Source: Tsukamurella sp. PLM1 (GTDB lineage Bacteria; Actinomycetota; Actinomycetes; Mycobacteriales; Mycobacteriaceae). From it: a DNA stretch of 64,000 nucleotides. The notes under the pieces were generated by a model. It had not been told where the DNA came from. It saw nothing but the letters and a program-made list of their open reading frames with translations, and made no database searches. How positions within the stretch are numbered: the first letter of the stretch is position 1; each line of letters begins with the position of its first letter. Shown piece after piece: positions 22,489 through 32,127 of the stretch. The translations under genes and the position numbers were made by a program. The stretch covers positions 3,782,001 to 3,846,000 of the forward strand of contig NZ_AP025688.1 in assembly GCF_023168325.1 (NCBI RefSeq). Reading direction: 5' to 3'.

Positions 22489-25349
22489 GTGCCCTTGCTT
22501 GTCATCCTTGTCTGTTTGTCATTGGCGACCTTAGCCGCACCGGTCGCAGTCGGCCGCTTCGGCGCGCGCGCTTTCCTCGGCCTCGCAGTGGTCCCTGCCG
22601 CCGCGCTGGTCTGGGTCGTCTCTGTCTGGCCGGTCTCCGGCGAACCCGCCCGCACCGAGACCCTGCGCTGGGTGCCGTCGCTGAACATGGACGTCGACCT
22701 GCGGCTCACGCCGCTCGGCGCCGTCATGTCGGTGCTGGTGCTCGGCATCGGCGCCGTGATCCTGGTCTACTGCGCCGGCTACTTCACCGGCGTCACCAAC
22801 ACGCGCAAGCTGCCCACCTTCGCGGCCGAGCTGGTCGCCTTCATGGCCGTCATGTTCGGCCTCGTGGTCAGCGACAACATGCTGGCGATGTACGTCTTCT
22901 GGGAGCTCACCTCGGTGCTGAGCTTCCTGCTCGTCGGCTACTACGCCGAGCGCGCCACCAGCCGCCGCGCCGCCACGCAGGCCCTGCTGGTCACCACGCT
23001 CGGCGGCCTCGCGATGCTGGTCGGCATCGTCGAGCTGGGCGAGCACTACGGCAGCTACCTGTTCTCGGAGGTCATCGCCCGGGCTGTCGCCGACCCGTCG
23101 ACCATCTCCATCGGTGTCGAAGTCGGCGTCGTGCTGATCCTGGTCGGCGCGATCAGCAAGTCCGCGATCGTGCCCTTCCACTTCTGGCTCCCCGGCGCCA
23201 TGGCCGCGCCGACGCCGGTCTCCGGCTACCTGCACGCCGCTGCCATGGTGAAGGCCGGCGTCTTCCTGGTCGCGCTGCTCGCGCCCGCCTTCGCGCAGCT
23301 CACGTCGTGGCGGGTCATCGTGCTGGGCCTCGGCATCCTGACGATGATCCTGGCCGGCTGGCGCGCGCTGCGCGAGTTCGACCTCAAGCTGATCCTCGCC
23401 TTCGGCACCGTGAGCCAGCTCGGCATGCTCATGGTGCTCGTGGGCACGGGTGAGCGGAACGTGGCCCTCGCGGGCATGACGATGCTCACCGCGCACGCCC
23501 TGTTCAAGGCGACGCTGTTCATGGTGGTCGGCATCATCGACCACGCGACCGGCACCCGCGACATCCGACGTCTCGCCCGCCTCGGCGACCGGCAGAAGGT
23601 GCTCGCGGTGATCGCTGCCCTGGCGGCCGCGTCGATGGCCGGGATCCCACCGCTGTACGGCTTCGTGGGCAAGGAGGCGGCGCTCGAGACGATGCTGCAC
23701 GCCTCGCTGCCGTCGCCGATCCCGGTGGTGCTGCTCGTGGGCATGTGCGTCGGTTCGGCGCTGACGGTGGCCTACAGCATCCGTTTCCTGTGGGGCGCGT
23801 TCGGCCGCAAGGGACAGGCCTCGCCGACGCGCGCGGTCGAGAACATGCACGCGATCAGCCCGCTCTTCCTCGCCGGTCCGGCGCTGCTCGCCGCGCTCAG
23901 CCTGATCGACGGGGTCTTCTCCCCGTGGATCGACCACGTGCTGGCCGAGTACCCGGATCGATCGTTCCCGCCGGCGCAGGACCCGTACCACCTCGCGCTG
24001 TGGCACGGATTCACGCTGCCGTTGCTCCTGACCGCGCTGATCATCGCGGCGGGCGTCGTCGTCGCCCAGCCGCACAGCCCGTTCGCGCGGCTGCGGCGGC
24101 GCAACAGCGTCCTGCTGGGCAACGCCGACCGGCTCTACGACGCCACCCTGCGCGGCGCCGACGTGCTCTCGCTCCGCATGACACAGAGCACTCAGCGCGG
24201 TTCGCTGCCGCTGACGCAGGGCACGATCCTGCTGACGCTGGTGCTACTCCCGATGCTGGTGCTCGTGCTCGGGACCCGCGCGGACCCGGAACTGCAGTTG
24301 CAGTCCTCGCCGCTGTTCCTCGCCGTGTCCGTGCTGATGTGCGCAGCCGCGCTCACCTCGGTGCTGCTGCGCAACCGCCTCGCGACCGTTCTCGTCGTCG
24401 GGGTCACGGGCTACGGCACCGGCGTGATCTTCGCGATCTACGGCGCGCCCGACCTGGCGCTGACCCAGTTCCTGGTCGAGACGCTGACGCTGGTGGTGTT
24501 CGTGCTGGTGCTGCGCAAGCTGCCCGCGGAGGCTCCGATCACGGGCAGCCGCCCGTCGCGGGTCGCCCGGGCCCTGCTGGGGGTCGCGGTGGCGGTGATG
24601 GTCGTCGTGGTGGCCGTCGCGGCGCGCGCGCGCGCGTGGCCGCGCCCGTCGCGGACCGGCTGCCGGACCAGGCCTACAAGTTCGGATACGGCCACAACAC
24701 CGTGAACGTGATCCTCGTGGACATCCGCGCCTGGGACACCTTCGGCGAGATCGCCGTCCTGCTCGTCGCGGCGACGGGCGTCGCCTCGCTGGTGTTCCGC
24801 AACCGTCGGTTCGGCGCCGCGCCGCGGGTGAGCGCCGAGGCCGCCGCCGCGGCGGCCGCGGCCCCCGGGACCACGTGGCTGCGCGGTAGCGCGCTGCGTG
24901 ACCCGCGGCACCGCTCCCTGGTGCTCGAGGTGACGTCCCGGCTGGTGTTCCCCACCGTGATGGTGCTGTCGGTCTACTTCTTCTTCGCCGGGCACAACGC
25001 GCCCGGCGGCGGCTTCGCCGGTGGCCTCACCGCGGGCCTCGCGCTGGTGCTGCGGTACCTGGCCGGCGGACGCTACGAGATCGGCGAGGCACTGCCGCTC
25101 GACGCGGGCCGCGTCCTCGGGACGGGCCTGCTGCTCGCGGCCGCGGGCAGCATCGTCTCGCTCGTGGTCGGCGCCCCGGCCATGTCGTCGGTCGCGCTCT
25201 CGTTCCACCTGCCGGTGTTCGGCGACGTGAAGGTCGTGACGGCGTTGATCTTCGACGCCGGCGTCTACCTGATCGTGGTCGGGCTCGTCCTGGACGTCCT
25301 GCGCAGCCTGGGCGCCCGCCTCGATCTGGAGGGATCCCCGCCGATATGA
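22489..25349 (+). CDS. mnhA: Mrp/Mnh cation/proton antiporter subunit A (with MnhB domain), one frameshift
   Basis: A membrane protein of about 953 residues. It has many hydrophobic helices with the proton-translocation motifs DNMLAMYVFWELTSVLSFLL, ISKSAIVPFHFWLPGAM and MAGIPPLYGFVGKEAALE of NuoL-like MrpA. After about residue 720 the sequence reads YKFGYGHNTVNVILVDIRAWDTFGE and then an MnhB domain (FFFAGHNAPGGGFAGGLTAG), fused as in other actinobacteria. The frame breaks in the GC repeat 24619-24637; one base restores it. GTG 22489. First gene of mnhA-C-D-E-F-G, which exchanges Na+ or K+ for protons in pH and salt homeostasis. Confidence 0.93.
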
Positions 25350-25383
25350 CCTCGCCCATCCCCGTCCCGGCGGGAGGCGCGAA

Positions 25384-25974
25384 GTGATCGTCGACATCGG
25401 GCTGTTCGCGGCCATCGCCGTGATGGTCGCCACCGGCGTGTACCTGCTCCTGGACCGGAGCCTGACCAGGATGCTCATGGGCATCATCCTGTTCGGCAAC
25501 GCGGTCAACCTGCTCATCCTCGCGCTGGCATCGCCGCCCGGGAACCCGCCGATCGTCGGGTACTTCTCCGCGGGCCGCAGCAGCGAGGCCGATCCCCTGG
25601 CGCAGGCCCTGATCCTCACCGCGATCGTGATCACGATGGGCATGGCCGCGTTCATCCTGGCGCTGGCCTACCGGTCCTTCACCATCAACACCGACGACGA
25701 GGTCGACGACGACCCCGAGGACACGAAGGTCCTCGAGCGCGACGTCGACCGCGCCGCGGACGACCCGGACTACGACGCGTCCGACGACCCGATCACCGGC
25801 GCACCGTCGGCCCTCGGCGACGCGTTCGGGCCGGACGGCGAACCCCTCACCCCCGAGGAGCTGCGGGAGGCCCGCCTCGACGCGCTCGACACCGGCGCGC
25901 TGCCGCTGCCGAGCGTGCCCCGCGAGAGGGAACTACCGGCCGCCGAGACGCGTGGAAAGGAGGGTGAGCGATGA
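25384..25974 (+). CDS. mnhC: Mnh antiporter subunit C
   Basis: A 196-residue NuoK-like subunit. Three membrane helices are visible: FAAIAVMVATGVYLLLDRSL, LMGIILFGNAVNLLILALA and ADPLAQALILTAIVITMGMAAFILALAYRS. The last is the conserved MnhC motif. A long acidic cytoplasmic tail (about residues 100-196, DDEVDDDPEDTK...) is longer than usual. GTG 25384 follows GGGAGG. Overlaps mnhD by four bases. Confidence 0.93.
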   Translation: MIVDIGLFAAIAVMVATGVYLLLDRSLTRMLMGIILFGNAVNLLILALASPPGNPPIVGYFSAGRSSEADPLAQALILTAIVITMGMAAFILALAYRSFTINTDDEVDDDPEDTKVLERDVDRAADDPDYDASDDPITGAPSALGDAFGPDGEPLTPEELREARLDALDTGALPLPSVPRERELPAAETRGKEGER

Positions 25975-27638
25975 ACCAGCAGATGATGCTCACCCTCATC
26001 CCGCTGCCGACCGTGCTGCCGATCGTCGCGGCCGCGACCACCATGGTGATGGGCCGGCACCCGCGGCTGCAGCGGGCGATCTCGCTGGTGGCACTGACCG
26101 CGATCGTCCTGGTCTCGGCCCTGATGCTCTACTACACCGACCGGCACGGCACCGTCGCGCTGCACGTCGGCGGCTGGGGCGACCGCGACGGCCGGGGCGG
26201 CCCGCTCGGCATCACCCTCGTCGCCGACCAGTTGGCCGCGCTGATGGTCCTGGTCTCGGCGATCGTGCTGCTCGGCGTGCTCGTGTACTCGGTCGGACAG
26301 GGTATCCGTGACGGCGACGAGAACCAGCCGGTCTCGATCTTCTACCCGACCTACCTGATCCTCGCGGCGGGAGTGTGCAACGCGTTCCTCGCGGGCGACC
26401 TGTTCAACCTGTTCGTCTCGTTCGAAGTGCTGCTCGCCGCGAGCTTCGTGCTGCTCACGGTGGGCGGCAGCGAGGACCGGGTCCGGGCCGGCGTCTCGTA
26501 CGTCATGGTGTCGATGGTCTCGTCGCTGGTGTTCCTGCTCGGCATCGCGTACGCCTATTTCGCGACCGGAACGCTGAACCTCGCCGACATGGCGGTGAAG
26601 CTGCAGGACCTGCCGTCCGGGACGCGGACCACGTTGTTCGCGGTGCTGCTGGTGGCGTTCGGCATCAAGGCCGCCGTGTTCCCGCTGTCCACGTGGCTGC
26701 CCGACTCCTATCCGACAGCGCCCGCCCCGGTCACTGCGGTGTTCGCGGGCCTACTGACGAAGGTCGGCGTGTACGCGATCATCCGCGCGCACACCCTGAT
26801 GTTCCCGGGCGGCTCGCTCGACGACGTGCTCATGATCGCGGGCCTGCTCACGATGATCGTCGGCATCCTCGGCGCCATCGCCCAGACCGACATCAAGCGG
26901 CTGCTCTCGTTCACCCTGGTCAGCCACATCGGCTACATGATCTTCGGCATCGGGCTCTCCACGCCGCTCGGCCTGAGCTCGACGATCTACTACGTGGTGC
27001 ACCACATTCTCGTCCAGACCACGTTGTTCCTGGTGGTGGGCCTGATCGAGCGGCAGGCGGGCGCGGCGTCGCTGCGCCGGCTGGGCGGCCTGGCTGCCGC
27101 GAGCCCGGTGCTGGCGATCCTGTTCTTCCTGCCGGCACTGAACCTGGGCGGCATCCCGCCGTTCTCGGGGTTCATCGGCAAGGTGGGCCTCATCGAGGCC
27201 GGTGTCCAGCACGGCTCGGTGCTCGCCTGGGTCCTGGTGGCCGGCAGCGTCATCACCAGCCTGCTGACCCTGTACGCCGTGGCCCGCGTGTGGACGAAGG
27301 CCTTCTGGCGCGCACGCGCGGACGCGCCGGAGGGACAGCTCGCGGTGGCGCACCCGCAGGCCCTGCTCGACGACGGCGACGTCATCGAGTTCGCCGACCG
27401 GGAGGATCCCGGCCGGATGCCCGCGAGCATGGTCGCGCCGACGGCCGGCCTGCTCGCCGTCGGCCTGCTGATCGCACTCTGGGCCGGCCCGATGTTCGAC
27501 GTCACCGACAGGGCGGCCGCCCAGCTCATCGGGCGGGCCGATTACATCGAGGCCGTGCTCGGCCCGGAGGCCGTCGGCGGGCTCACGTATCCCGACGGTG
27601 CGTCCGGCACCGTCGGGCCCGGGGCCGGGGAGGCGCGC
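25971..27638 (+). CDS. mnhD: Mnh antiporter subunit D (runs in frame into MnhE)
   Basis: A NuoM/N-like proton-translocating subunit of about 550 residues. Motifs: AFLAGDLFNLFVSFEVLLAA, IKAAVFPLSTWLPDSYPTAP, LVSHIGYMIFGIGLST and NLGGIPPFSGFIGKVGLIE. ATG 25971 overlaps mnhC. No stop separates it from the MnhE domain: the frame continues through 28352. A stop (TAA at 27644-27646) exists one frame over and would overlap the MnhE ATG as ATGGCTAA. A single lost base would therefore create this fusion, matching the indel pattern elsewhere. The coordinate given ends just before the MnhE start. Confidence 0.85.
27591..27617. repeat. Inverted pair of the over-represented word at the mnhD/mnhE junction
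   Basis: CCCGACGGTGC, a five-base loop GTCCG, and GCACCGTCGGG form perfect 11-bp arms inside the last codons of mnhD, 22-48 bp before the mnhE start. A stem here could modulate MnhD-to-MnhE translation. Confidence 0.6.
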
Positions 27639-28352
27639 ATGGCTAAGCGACTCGTGACGCGGATCCTGCCGGACCTGCGCGACGGCCGGACCGTGATGGT
27701 CAAGGTGGGGCAGTTGCTCTGGCTGGACGCGGTGTGGGTGATGCTGTGGGGCACGGTGAGCTGGGGCAACATCGTGGGCGGCCTGCTGGTGGGGCTCGCC
27801 ATCCTGTTGCTGCTCCCGCTGCCGCCGGTTCCGGTGGAGGGCCGAGTGCACCTGGGCTCGCTGACGAAGCTGCTGCTGGTGTACGTGGTGGAGATGTTCA
27901 AGTCGTCGGTACAGGTGGCGTGGCTGGCGCTGCGTCCGGGCGCGCCGATGAGCGCGGTGCTGCGCGCGAAGGTGCAGATCAAGTCCGACCTGGTGCTCAC
28001 ACTGTTGGTCGATATGATGAACCTCATCCCCGGGACGATGGTGCTGGACATCGACACCAAACGTCGCCTGCTGTACGTGCATGTGGTGGACGTGAGCAGC
28101 GAGAAGGCGGTGCGGCAGTTCTACCGCAGCACATCGCGGCTGGAGCGGCTGTTCATCAGCGCGTTCGAGCGCGACAACGAGTGGCACGCGAGCCCGCTGC
28201 ACGGCATCGACGACGACGAGTACCACCACGTCAGCGGCGTCGAGCGCGGCGCCGCCGGGAACCGCGCCGCGTCGGCGCGGCGGATGGCGGCCCCCGAGAT
28301 CGAGTACCGCCGCACCCGTCCCACTGCGCGCAGCGAGGAGGAGCGATCATGA
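27639..28352 (+). CDS. mnhE: Mnh antiporter subunit E
   Basis: A 237-residue subunit with its own ATG (MAKRLVTRILPDL) and a GGGGAGG ribosome-binding site eight bases upstream, though in the same open frame as mnhD. MnhE marks: GNIVGGLLVGLAILLLLPLP, LLLVYVVEMFKSSVQVAWLAL, DLVLTLLVDMMNLIPGTMVLDID and LYVHVVDV. The C-terminal 60 residues are a charged extension. Overlaps mnhF by four bases. Confidence 0.88.
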   Translation: MAKRLVTRILPDLRDGRTVMVKVGQLLWLDAVWVMLWGTVSWGNIVGGLLVGLAILLLLPLPPVPVEGRVHLGSLTKLLLVYVVEMFKSSVQVAWLALRPGAPMSAVLRAKVQIKSDLVLTLLVDMMNLIPGTMVLDIDTKRRLLYVHVVDVSSEKAVRQFYRSTSRLERLFISAFERDNEWHASPLHGIDDDEYHHVSGVERGAAGNRAASARRMAAPEIEYRRTRPTARSEEERS

Positions 28353-28675
28353 CCGCGGTGTTCCTGGTGACCGGCGTGATCCTCGTGACCGCGGCGTTCC
28401 TCACCACCTACCGGCTGCTGGTCGGGCCGAACACGCTGGACCGCGTGGTCGCGGTCGACGCGCTCGTCGCCATCGCGATGGGCGGCCTCGCGGTGTGGGC
28501 GGCCTTCAGCCGCAACTCGTCGGTGATCCCCGGGGTTGTGGCACTGTCGCTGATCGGCTTCGTCGGGTCCACCTCGGTGGCCCGGTTCCGCGTTCCCGAC
28601 GATGCCGGCACAGCCCAGGCCGGCCCTCCCGAGACACCCGACATCGACCCGGGATTCGGAGGTGAGCGCCGGTGA
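28349..28675 (+). CDS. mnhF: Mnh antiporter subunit F
   Basis: A 108-residue subunit with three membrane helices and the conserved RLLVGPNTLDRVVAVDALVAIAMGGLAVWAA. ATG 28349 overlaps the mnhE stop (ATGA), and its own stop overlaps the mnhG start. Confidence 0.93.
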   Translation: MTAVFLVTGVILVTAAFLTTYRLLVGPNTLDRVVAVDALVAIAMGGLAVWAAFSRNSSVIPGVVALSLIGFVGSTSVARFRVPDDAGTAQAGPPETPDIDPGFGGERR

Positions 28676-29004
28676 TCATCGACGTGATCTCCTCGATCCT
28701 GTTCCTGACCGGTGCCGTTTTCGCACTGACCGCGGCGCTCGGGATCATCCGCTTCCCGGACACACTGACCCGGATGCACGCGGCCACCAAGCCGCAGACG
28801 ATGGGCCTGCTGCTCCTGCTGGTCGGCGCGATCCTGCGGATGCACGACTCGGTCGACGTCTGGATGCTGGTGCTGGCCGGCCTGTTCGCGATGCTGACCG
28901 CCCCGGTGGTGGCGCATCGCGTCGGCCGGGTCGCCTACCAGGAGCAGCGCCTGCGTGACCAGACGATCCGGCTCGAGGACATGGAGACGGGCAACCGCGA
29001 CTAA
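28672..29004 (+). CDS. mnhG: Mnh antiporter subunit G
   Basis: A 110-residue subunit: ISSILFLTGAVFALTAALGIIRFPDTLTRMHAATKPQTMGLLLLLVG is the MnhG signature. GTG 28672. Last gene of the antiporter operon; its 3' end overlaps the convergent PLP-enzyme gene by four bases, so the two operons meet with no terminator space. Confidence 0.93.
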   Translation: MIIDVISSILFLTGAVFALTAALGIIRFPDTLTRMHAATKPQTMGLLLLLVGAILRMHDSVDVWMLVLAGLFAMLTAPVVAHRVGRVAYQEQRLRDQTIRLEDMETGNRD

Positions 29005-30008
29005 CCAGGCGTCGGGCGCCCCTCCCAGTGCATCCGCGACCAAGGCAGCTCGATGCCCGACGGGTCGTCCACGAGCCGCGGCCGCATTGGTTCCGCCGGT
29101 TCGGTGTGCTCGGACAGGGCGCGCAGGTAGCGGTGCCCGGTGTCCGGGAGCACCTGCACGGTGGCGTCGACCGGGTCGCCGTGGCCCTGCTCGTACCCGG
29201 CGACGACGTGCCCGGCGCCGGAGGAGAGCCCGGCGAAGAGGGCGTGTTCGCGGAGCAGCCGGTGGGTGCCGGCGCGGGCCACCTCGAAGGACACCCAGTG
29301 GATCACGTCGTAGAGCCCGTGCCGCACGTTGTCGAACGGGATCGACGAGCCGATGCCGGCGATGAGCATGGCGGGGTCCGCCACGTGCTCGGCGCCGAAG
29401 GTGACACTGCCGAAGGGCTGCACCCCGACGAGCTGCACGGCCAGCCCCGCCTCTTCGAGGCCGAGCCGCAGCGCGCCACTGGACACGCCCGAGCCGACGG
29501 GCGCGACGAGCCGCACGGAGGCGACGCCCTCCGCGGCGAGCTGGGCCGCCGCTGCGCGGGCGATGTCCCGGTAGCCGAGGTAGTGCACCGGGTCGTGGTA
29601 CTGCCGCATCCAGTGCAGCGACGGGTCCTGCGCGAGGAGTTCGGTGATGCGACGGACGCGGCGGTCCTGGTCGAGCTTGAGCGAGGCCGACGGCGGCATC
29701 TGCTCGAGTTCGACTCCCAGGGCGAGCAATTGGACACGCAGGCCCTCGTCGATCGTCGTCGATCCGACGATGCGGCACCGCACGCCCGCCTCGTGGCAGG
29801 CCAGGGCCAGGGCGTAGGCGTAGATGCCCGACGAAGAGTCGATGACGGTGCCGCCCGGCCGGACCCGGCCCGCGTCGAGGGCGGCGCGCAGCGCGGCTCG
29901 CGCGGAGGCGACCTTCATCGACTCGAACCGCAGGAGGTACCGGTCGTGCGCGCCGCGGAGGAGTGCCGGACGGCTCAGCGCCTCGGCGATGTGGCCGTGG
30001 ATCCTCAT
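29001..30008 (-). CDS. PLP-dependent fold-type II enzyme, cysteine-synthase/SbnA-like
   Basis: A 335-residue protein of the cysteine synthase family. The likely PLP lysine is in RFESMKVASARAALRAAL, where canonical members have SVKDR. The substrate loop is IDSSSGIYAYALALACHEAG instead of TSGNTGIALA, so Asn and Thr of the loop are replaced. A phosphate loop VGSGVSSGALRLGLEEAG and the family end GIGSSIP...DVIHWVSFEVA...GLSSGAGHVVAG follow. Such enzymes do beta-replacement on O-acetyl- or O-phospho-serine; SbnA uses O-phosphoserine to build a metallophore precursor. The upstream overlapping kinase could supply the phospho-amino acid. Last gene of a seven-gene operon. The product is inferred, not known. 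Confidence 0.8.
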   Translation of the reverse strand: MRIHGHIAEALSRPALLRGAHDRYLLRFESMKVASARAALRAALDAGRVRPGGTVIDSSSGIYAYALALACHEAGVRCRIVGSTTIDEGLRVQLLALGVELEQMPPSASLKLDQDRRVRRITELLAQDPSLHWMRQYHDPVHYLGYRDIARAAAAQLAAEGVASVRLVAPVGSGVSSGALRLGLEEAGLAVQLVGVQPFGSVTFGAEHVADPAMLIAGIGSSIPFDNVRHGLYDVIHWVSFEVARAGTHRLLREHALFAGLSSGAGHVVAGYEQGHGDPVDATVQVLPDTGHRYLRALSEHTEPAEPMRPRLVDDPSGIELPWSRMHWEGRPTPG

Positions 30009-30925
30009 GCGGCTCCGCCGATCGCGATCGGGGCGTCGTCCACGCGGAAGCCCACGGCGCGCACGCGGGTGCAGGTGCGCCGCAGGCGCTCCCGCGGGTG
30101 CTCGCGCTCGAAGAGCAGGCCGGCGACGTTCCCGGAGTGCGCCACCTGGACGCCGAGCGCGTCGCCGCGCTCGGCGGCGGCGATCAGGCGCTCGAGGCCG
30201 GGCTTGTAGTGGCGGGTCTGGTTGAGCAGCGCGCTGCGGGTCGCGACGGCGGCCACGGCGGCGGCGTCCCCGGCGGCGACCGCCCGGCGCAGGCGGGCGC
30301 GCAGGTCCTCGTACTCCCCCACGTCGCCGTCGCCGGTCGTCCGCAGCGTCAGGGTGTCGACGGGGCCGCCGAGCACGCACCGCACCAGCAGCATCGGGGG
30401 CAGCGCGGCTCCGAGGTCCTCGATGACGTGACCGTGCCGGTGCGCGAACAGGATCGGCCGGTCGGCCCACAGCGGGTCGGAGGCCCCCTCCGCGGCGACG
30501 GCGAGCCGCGCGACGGTGTCGGCGTCGAGCTCCACGTCCGCGCAGTCGGCGACGGCGCGGACCGCCGCGAGGACGTCGGCGGTCGAGGAACCCAGCCCCA
30601 GGCCGACGGCCGTCGTCCGCGCGATGCGGAGCTCGCCGCCCGTGCACCCGAGCGCGCCGTTCGCCCGCAGCAGGGCGAGGGTCGCCACGGCCGCGCGGCG
30701 GGCCTTGTCCAGGTCGCGCGTGCCGCCGATCGCCCGAGCACGAACCGCCCCGGACCGGTCCGGGGCGAACGCCGCCACGGATCCGACGGTGCCGATCGGC
30801 ACCGTCACGAGCCCCGGGCACTCGCCCTGGACGTGACAGCGGAACCGGCCCTGCAGGAGCTCGCCGTGGTGGCCCGTGCTCCGTCCCACGCCACGCCCGC
30901 GGGAACCGGTGCGCGGAGCGCTCAT
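30005..30925 (-). CDS. GHMP kinase, PduX-like (amino-acid kinase type)
   Basis: A 306-residue GHMP kinase. The N-terminal GHHGELLQGRF with GLVTVPIG resembles the GxCGELxQG...LVTCPI start of the L-threonine kinase PduX. The ATP loop is AVGLGLGSSTADVLAAVRA, and a C-terminal motif reads QVAHSGNVAGLLFE. PduX makes O-phospho-L-threonine; by position this enzyme may phosphorylate serine, threonine or a related amino acid for the PLP enzyme it overlaps. A role in cobalamin side-chain supply is an alternative. It contains a 22-bp palindrome built from the over-represented word near 30784. ATG 30925 overlaps the MFS stop. Confidence 0.78.
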   Translation of the reverse strand: MSAPRTGSRGRGVGRSTGHHGELLQGRFRCHVQGECPGLVTVPIGTVGSVAAFAPDRSGAVRARAIGGTRDLDKARRAAVATLALLRANGALGCTGGELRIARTTAVGLGLGSSTADVLAAVRAVADCADVELDADTVARLAVAAEGASDPLWADRPILFAHRHGHVIEDLGAALPPMLLVRCVLGGPVDTLTLRTTGDGDVGEYEDLRARLRRAVAAGDAAAVAAVATRSALLNQTRHYKPGLERLIAAAERGDALGVQVAHSGNVAGLLFEREHPRERLRRTCTRVRAVGFRVDDAPIAIGGAA

Positions 30926-32127
30926 CCGACGGCCTCCGCGGTGCGGGCGCCGCGCAGTGCGCGCCGGGCGAAGACGGCGGCCAGCGCCGTGGCGCCACCC
31001 AGGACGAGGCCGACGCCCGTCCAGCCGCCGAGCGCGAGGGCGCCGCCGGCGAAGGAGGCGCCCGCGAAGACGCCGACGCTCTGCGCGGCCCCGTTGAGCG
31101 AGAGGACGGTGCCCCGCACCGGTCCCGCGCCCCGCACGAGGGTGGTGGTCACCGCGGCGGCGATGACGGCGTGCGAGGCCGAGACCAGGGCGACCATCGG
31201 CCATGCGACGGCGACGTGGGGCGCGGTGTAGAGGGCGACCATCGCGACGGCGGCGACGAGGATCGCGGCGAGTACCGTGCCGAGCAGGCGGTCCGGCCCG
31301 CGGTCCTGCATCACCCTGCCGCCCAGGAAGTTCCCGAGGAAGAAGGCGAGGCCGGAGGTGGCCCACACGAGGGAGAACCAGCCCGTCCCGATCTCGAAGC
31401 GCTCACCGAAGGCGGCGGCGATGTACGCCAGAGACCCCATGAAGGCGAGGGTGCGCAGGAGCGAGACGGCCAGGGTGTCCAGGGCGCCGGGGATCGACCG
31501 GACGGTGCGGAAGGCCTGGAGGTAGCTCACAGAGGTGTTCCCGCCGCGCGGATCGCGACGGCGGGCGATCAGCGCCGCGACCACGAGCAGCACCACGGCG
31601 GTCGCTGCCATGTCGGCGCGCCAGCCCCACAGCACTGCGGGCAGGGCCAGGACCGGCGCCGCGAGGACCGCCGTCAGCGTCATGGTCGAGGAGACGAGGG
31701 TCGCGGCCCGCGCTGAGGCCGCCGGTGAATCGAACCGGTCGGCGGCCATCGCGGACACCGCCGGGTTGAGGACGGCCGTGCCGGCGCCGATCAGCAGGCA
31801 GAAGGCGATCCAGGCGACGGTGCTGCCCTGGAGCGCGAGCCCGCAGCCCAGCGCGAGGACGAGCAGCGCGAGCGCCGCCACCGACGAGCGCGAGAGCCGG
31901 TCGAGCAGGGGCGCGGCCGCGACTCCGACCAGCAGGGCCGCGCCCCCGCCGAGGCCGCGCAGGCCGCCGATCAGGTCGACTCCCGCGTGCGCGTCGGCGG
32001 CGATGGCCACGAGGAAGTTCGCCATGATCGTGAACGGCACCAGCCCCAGCGCGGCGGCCGCGAGCATCGGCCAGATCGCGCGGACGAGTACCCGATCGGA
32101 CAGGGGGCGGTCCTCGGTCGCGCTCAT
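30922..32127 (-). CDS. MFS transporter, putative exporter
   Basis: A 401-residue membrane protein with twelve hydrophobic segments of major facilitator type (LVPFTIMANFLVAIAADAHAGV at helix 1, GWRADMAATAVVLLVVAALIARRRD mid-protein, LAFFLGNFLGGRVMQDRGPDRLLG in the second half). It lies between the DUF364 and kinase genes, with four-base overlaps on both sides. Small-molecule export (for example of a product of the two enzymes) is inferred from context; the substrate is unknown. Confidence 0.8.
   Translation of the reverse strand: MSATEDRPLSDRVLVRAIWPMLAAAALGLVPFTIMANFLVAIAADAHAGVDLIGGLRGLGGGAALLVGVAAAPLLDRLSRSSVAALALLVLALGCGLALQGSTVAWIAFCLLIGAGTAVLNPAVSAMAADRFDSPAASARAATLVSSTMTLTAVLAAPVLALPAVLWGWRADMAATAVVLLVVAALIARRRDPRGGNTSVSYLQAFRTVRSIPGALDTLAVSLLRTLAFMGSLAYIAAAFGERFEIGTGWFSLVWATSGLAFFLGNFLGGRVMQDRGPDRLLGTVLAAILVAAVAMVALYTAPHVAVAWPMVALVSASHAVIAAAVTTTLVRGAGPVRGTVLSLNGAAQSVGVFAGASFAGGALALGGWTGVGLVLGGATALAAVFARRALRGARTAEAVG

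Noticed and set aside
22531-24075. A 514-codon minus-strand frame opposite mnhA
   Set aside because: Rich in Arg, His, Asp and Gln, with no domain; it mirrors hydrophobic codons of the antiporter subunit.
30005-30925. GHMP kinase as homoserine kinase or mevalonate-pathway kinase
   Set aside because: The N-terminus GHHGELLQG...LVTVPI fits the PduX group, and no threonine-biosynthesis or isoprenoid gene is adjacent.
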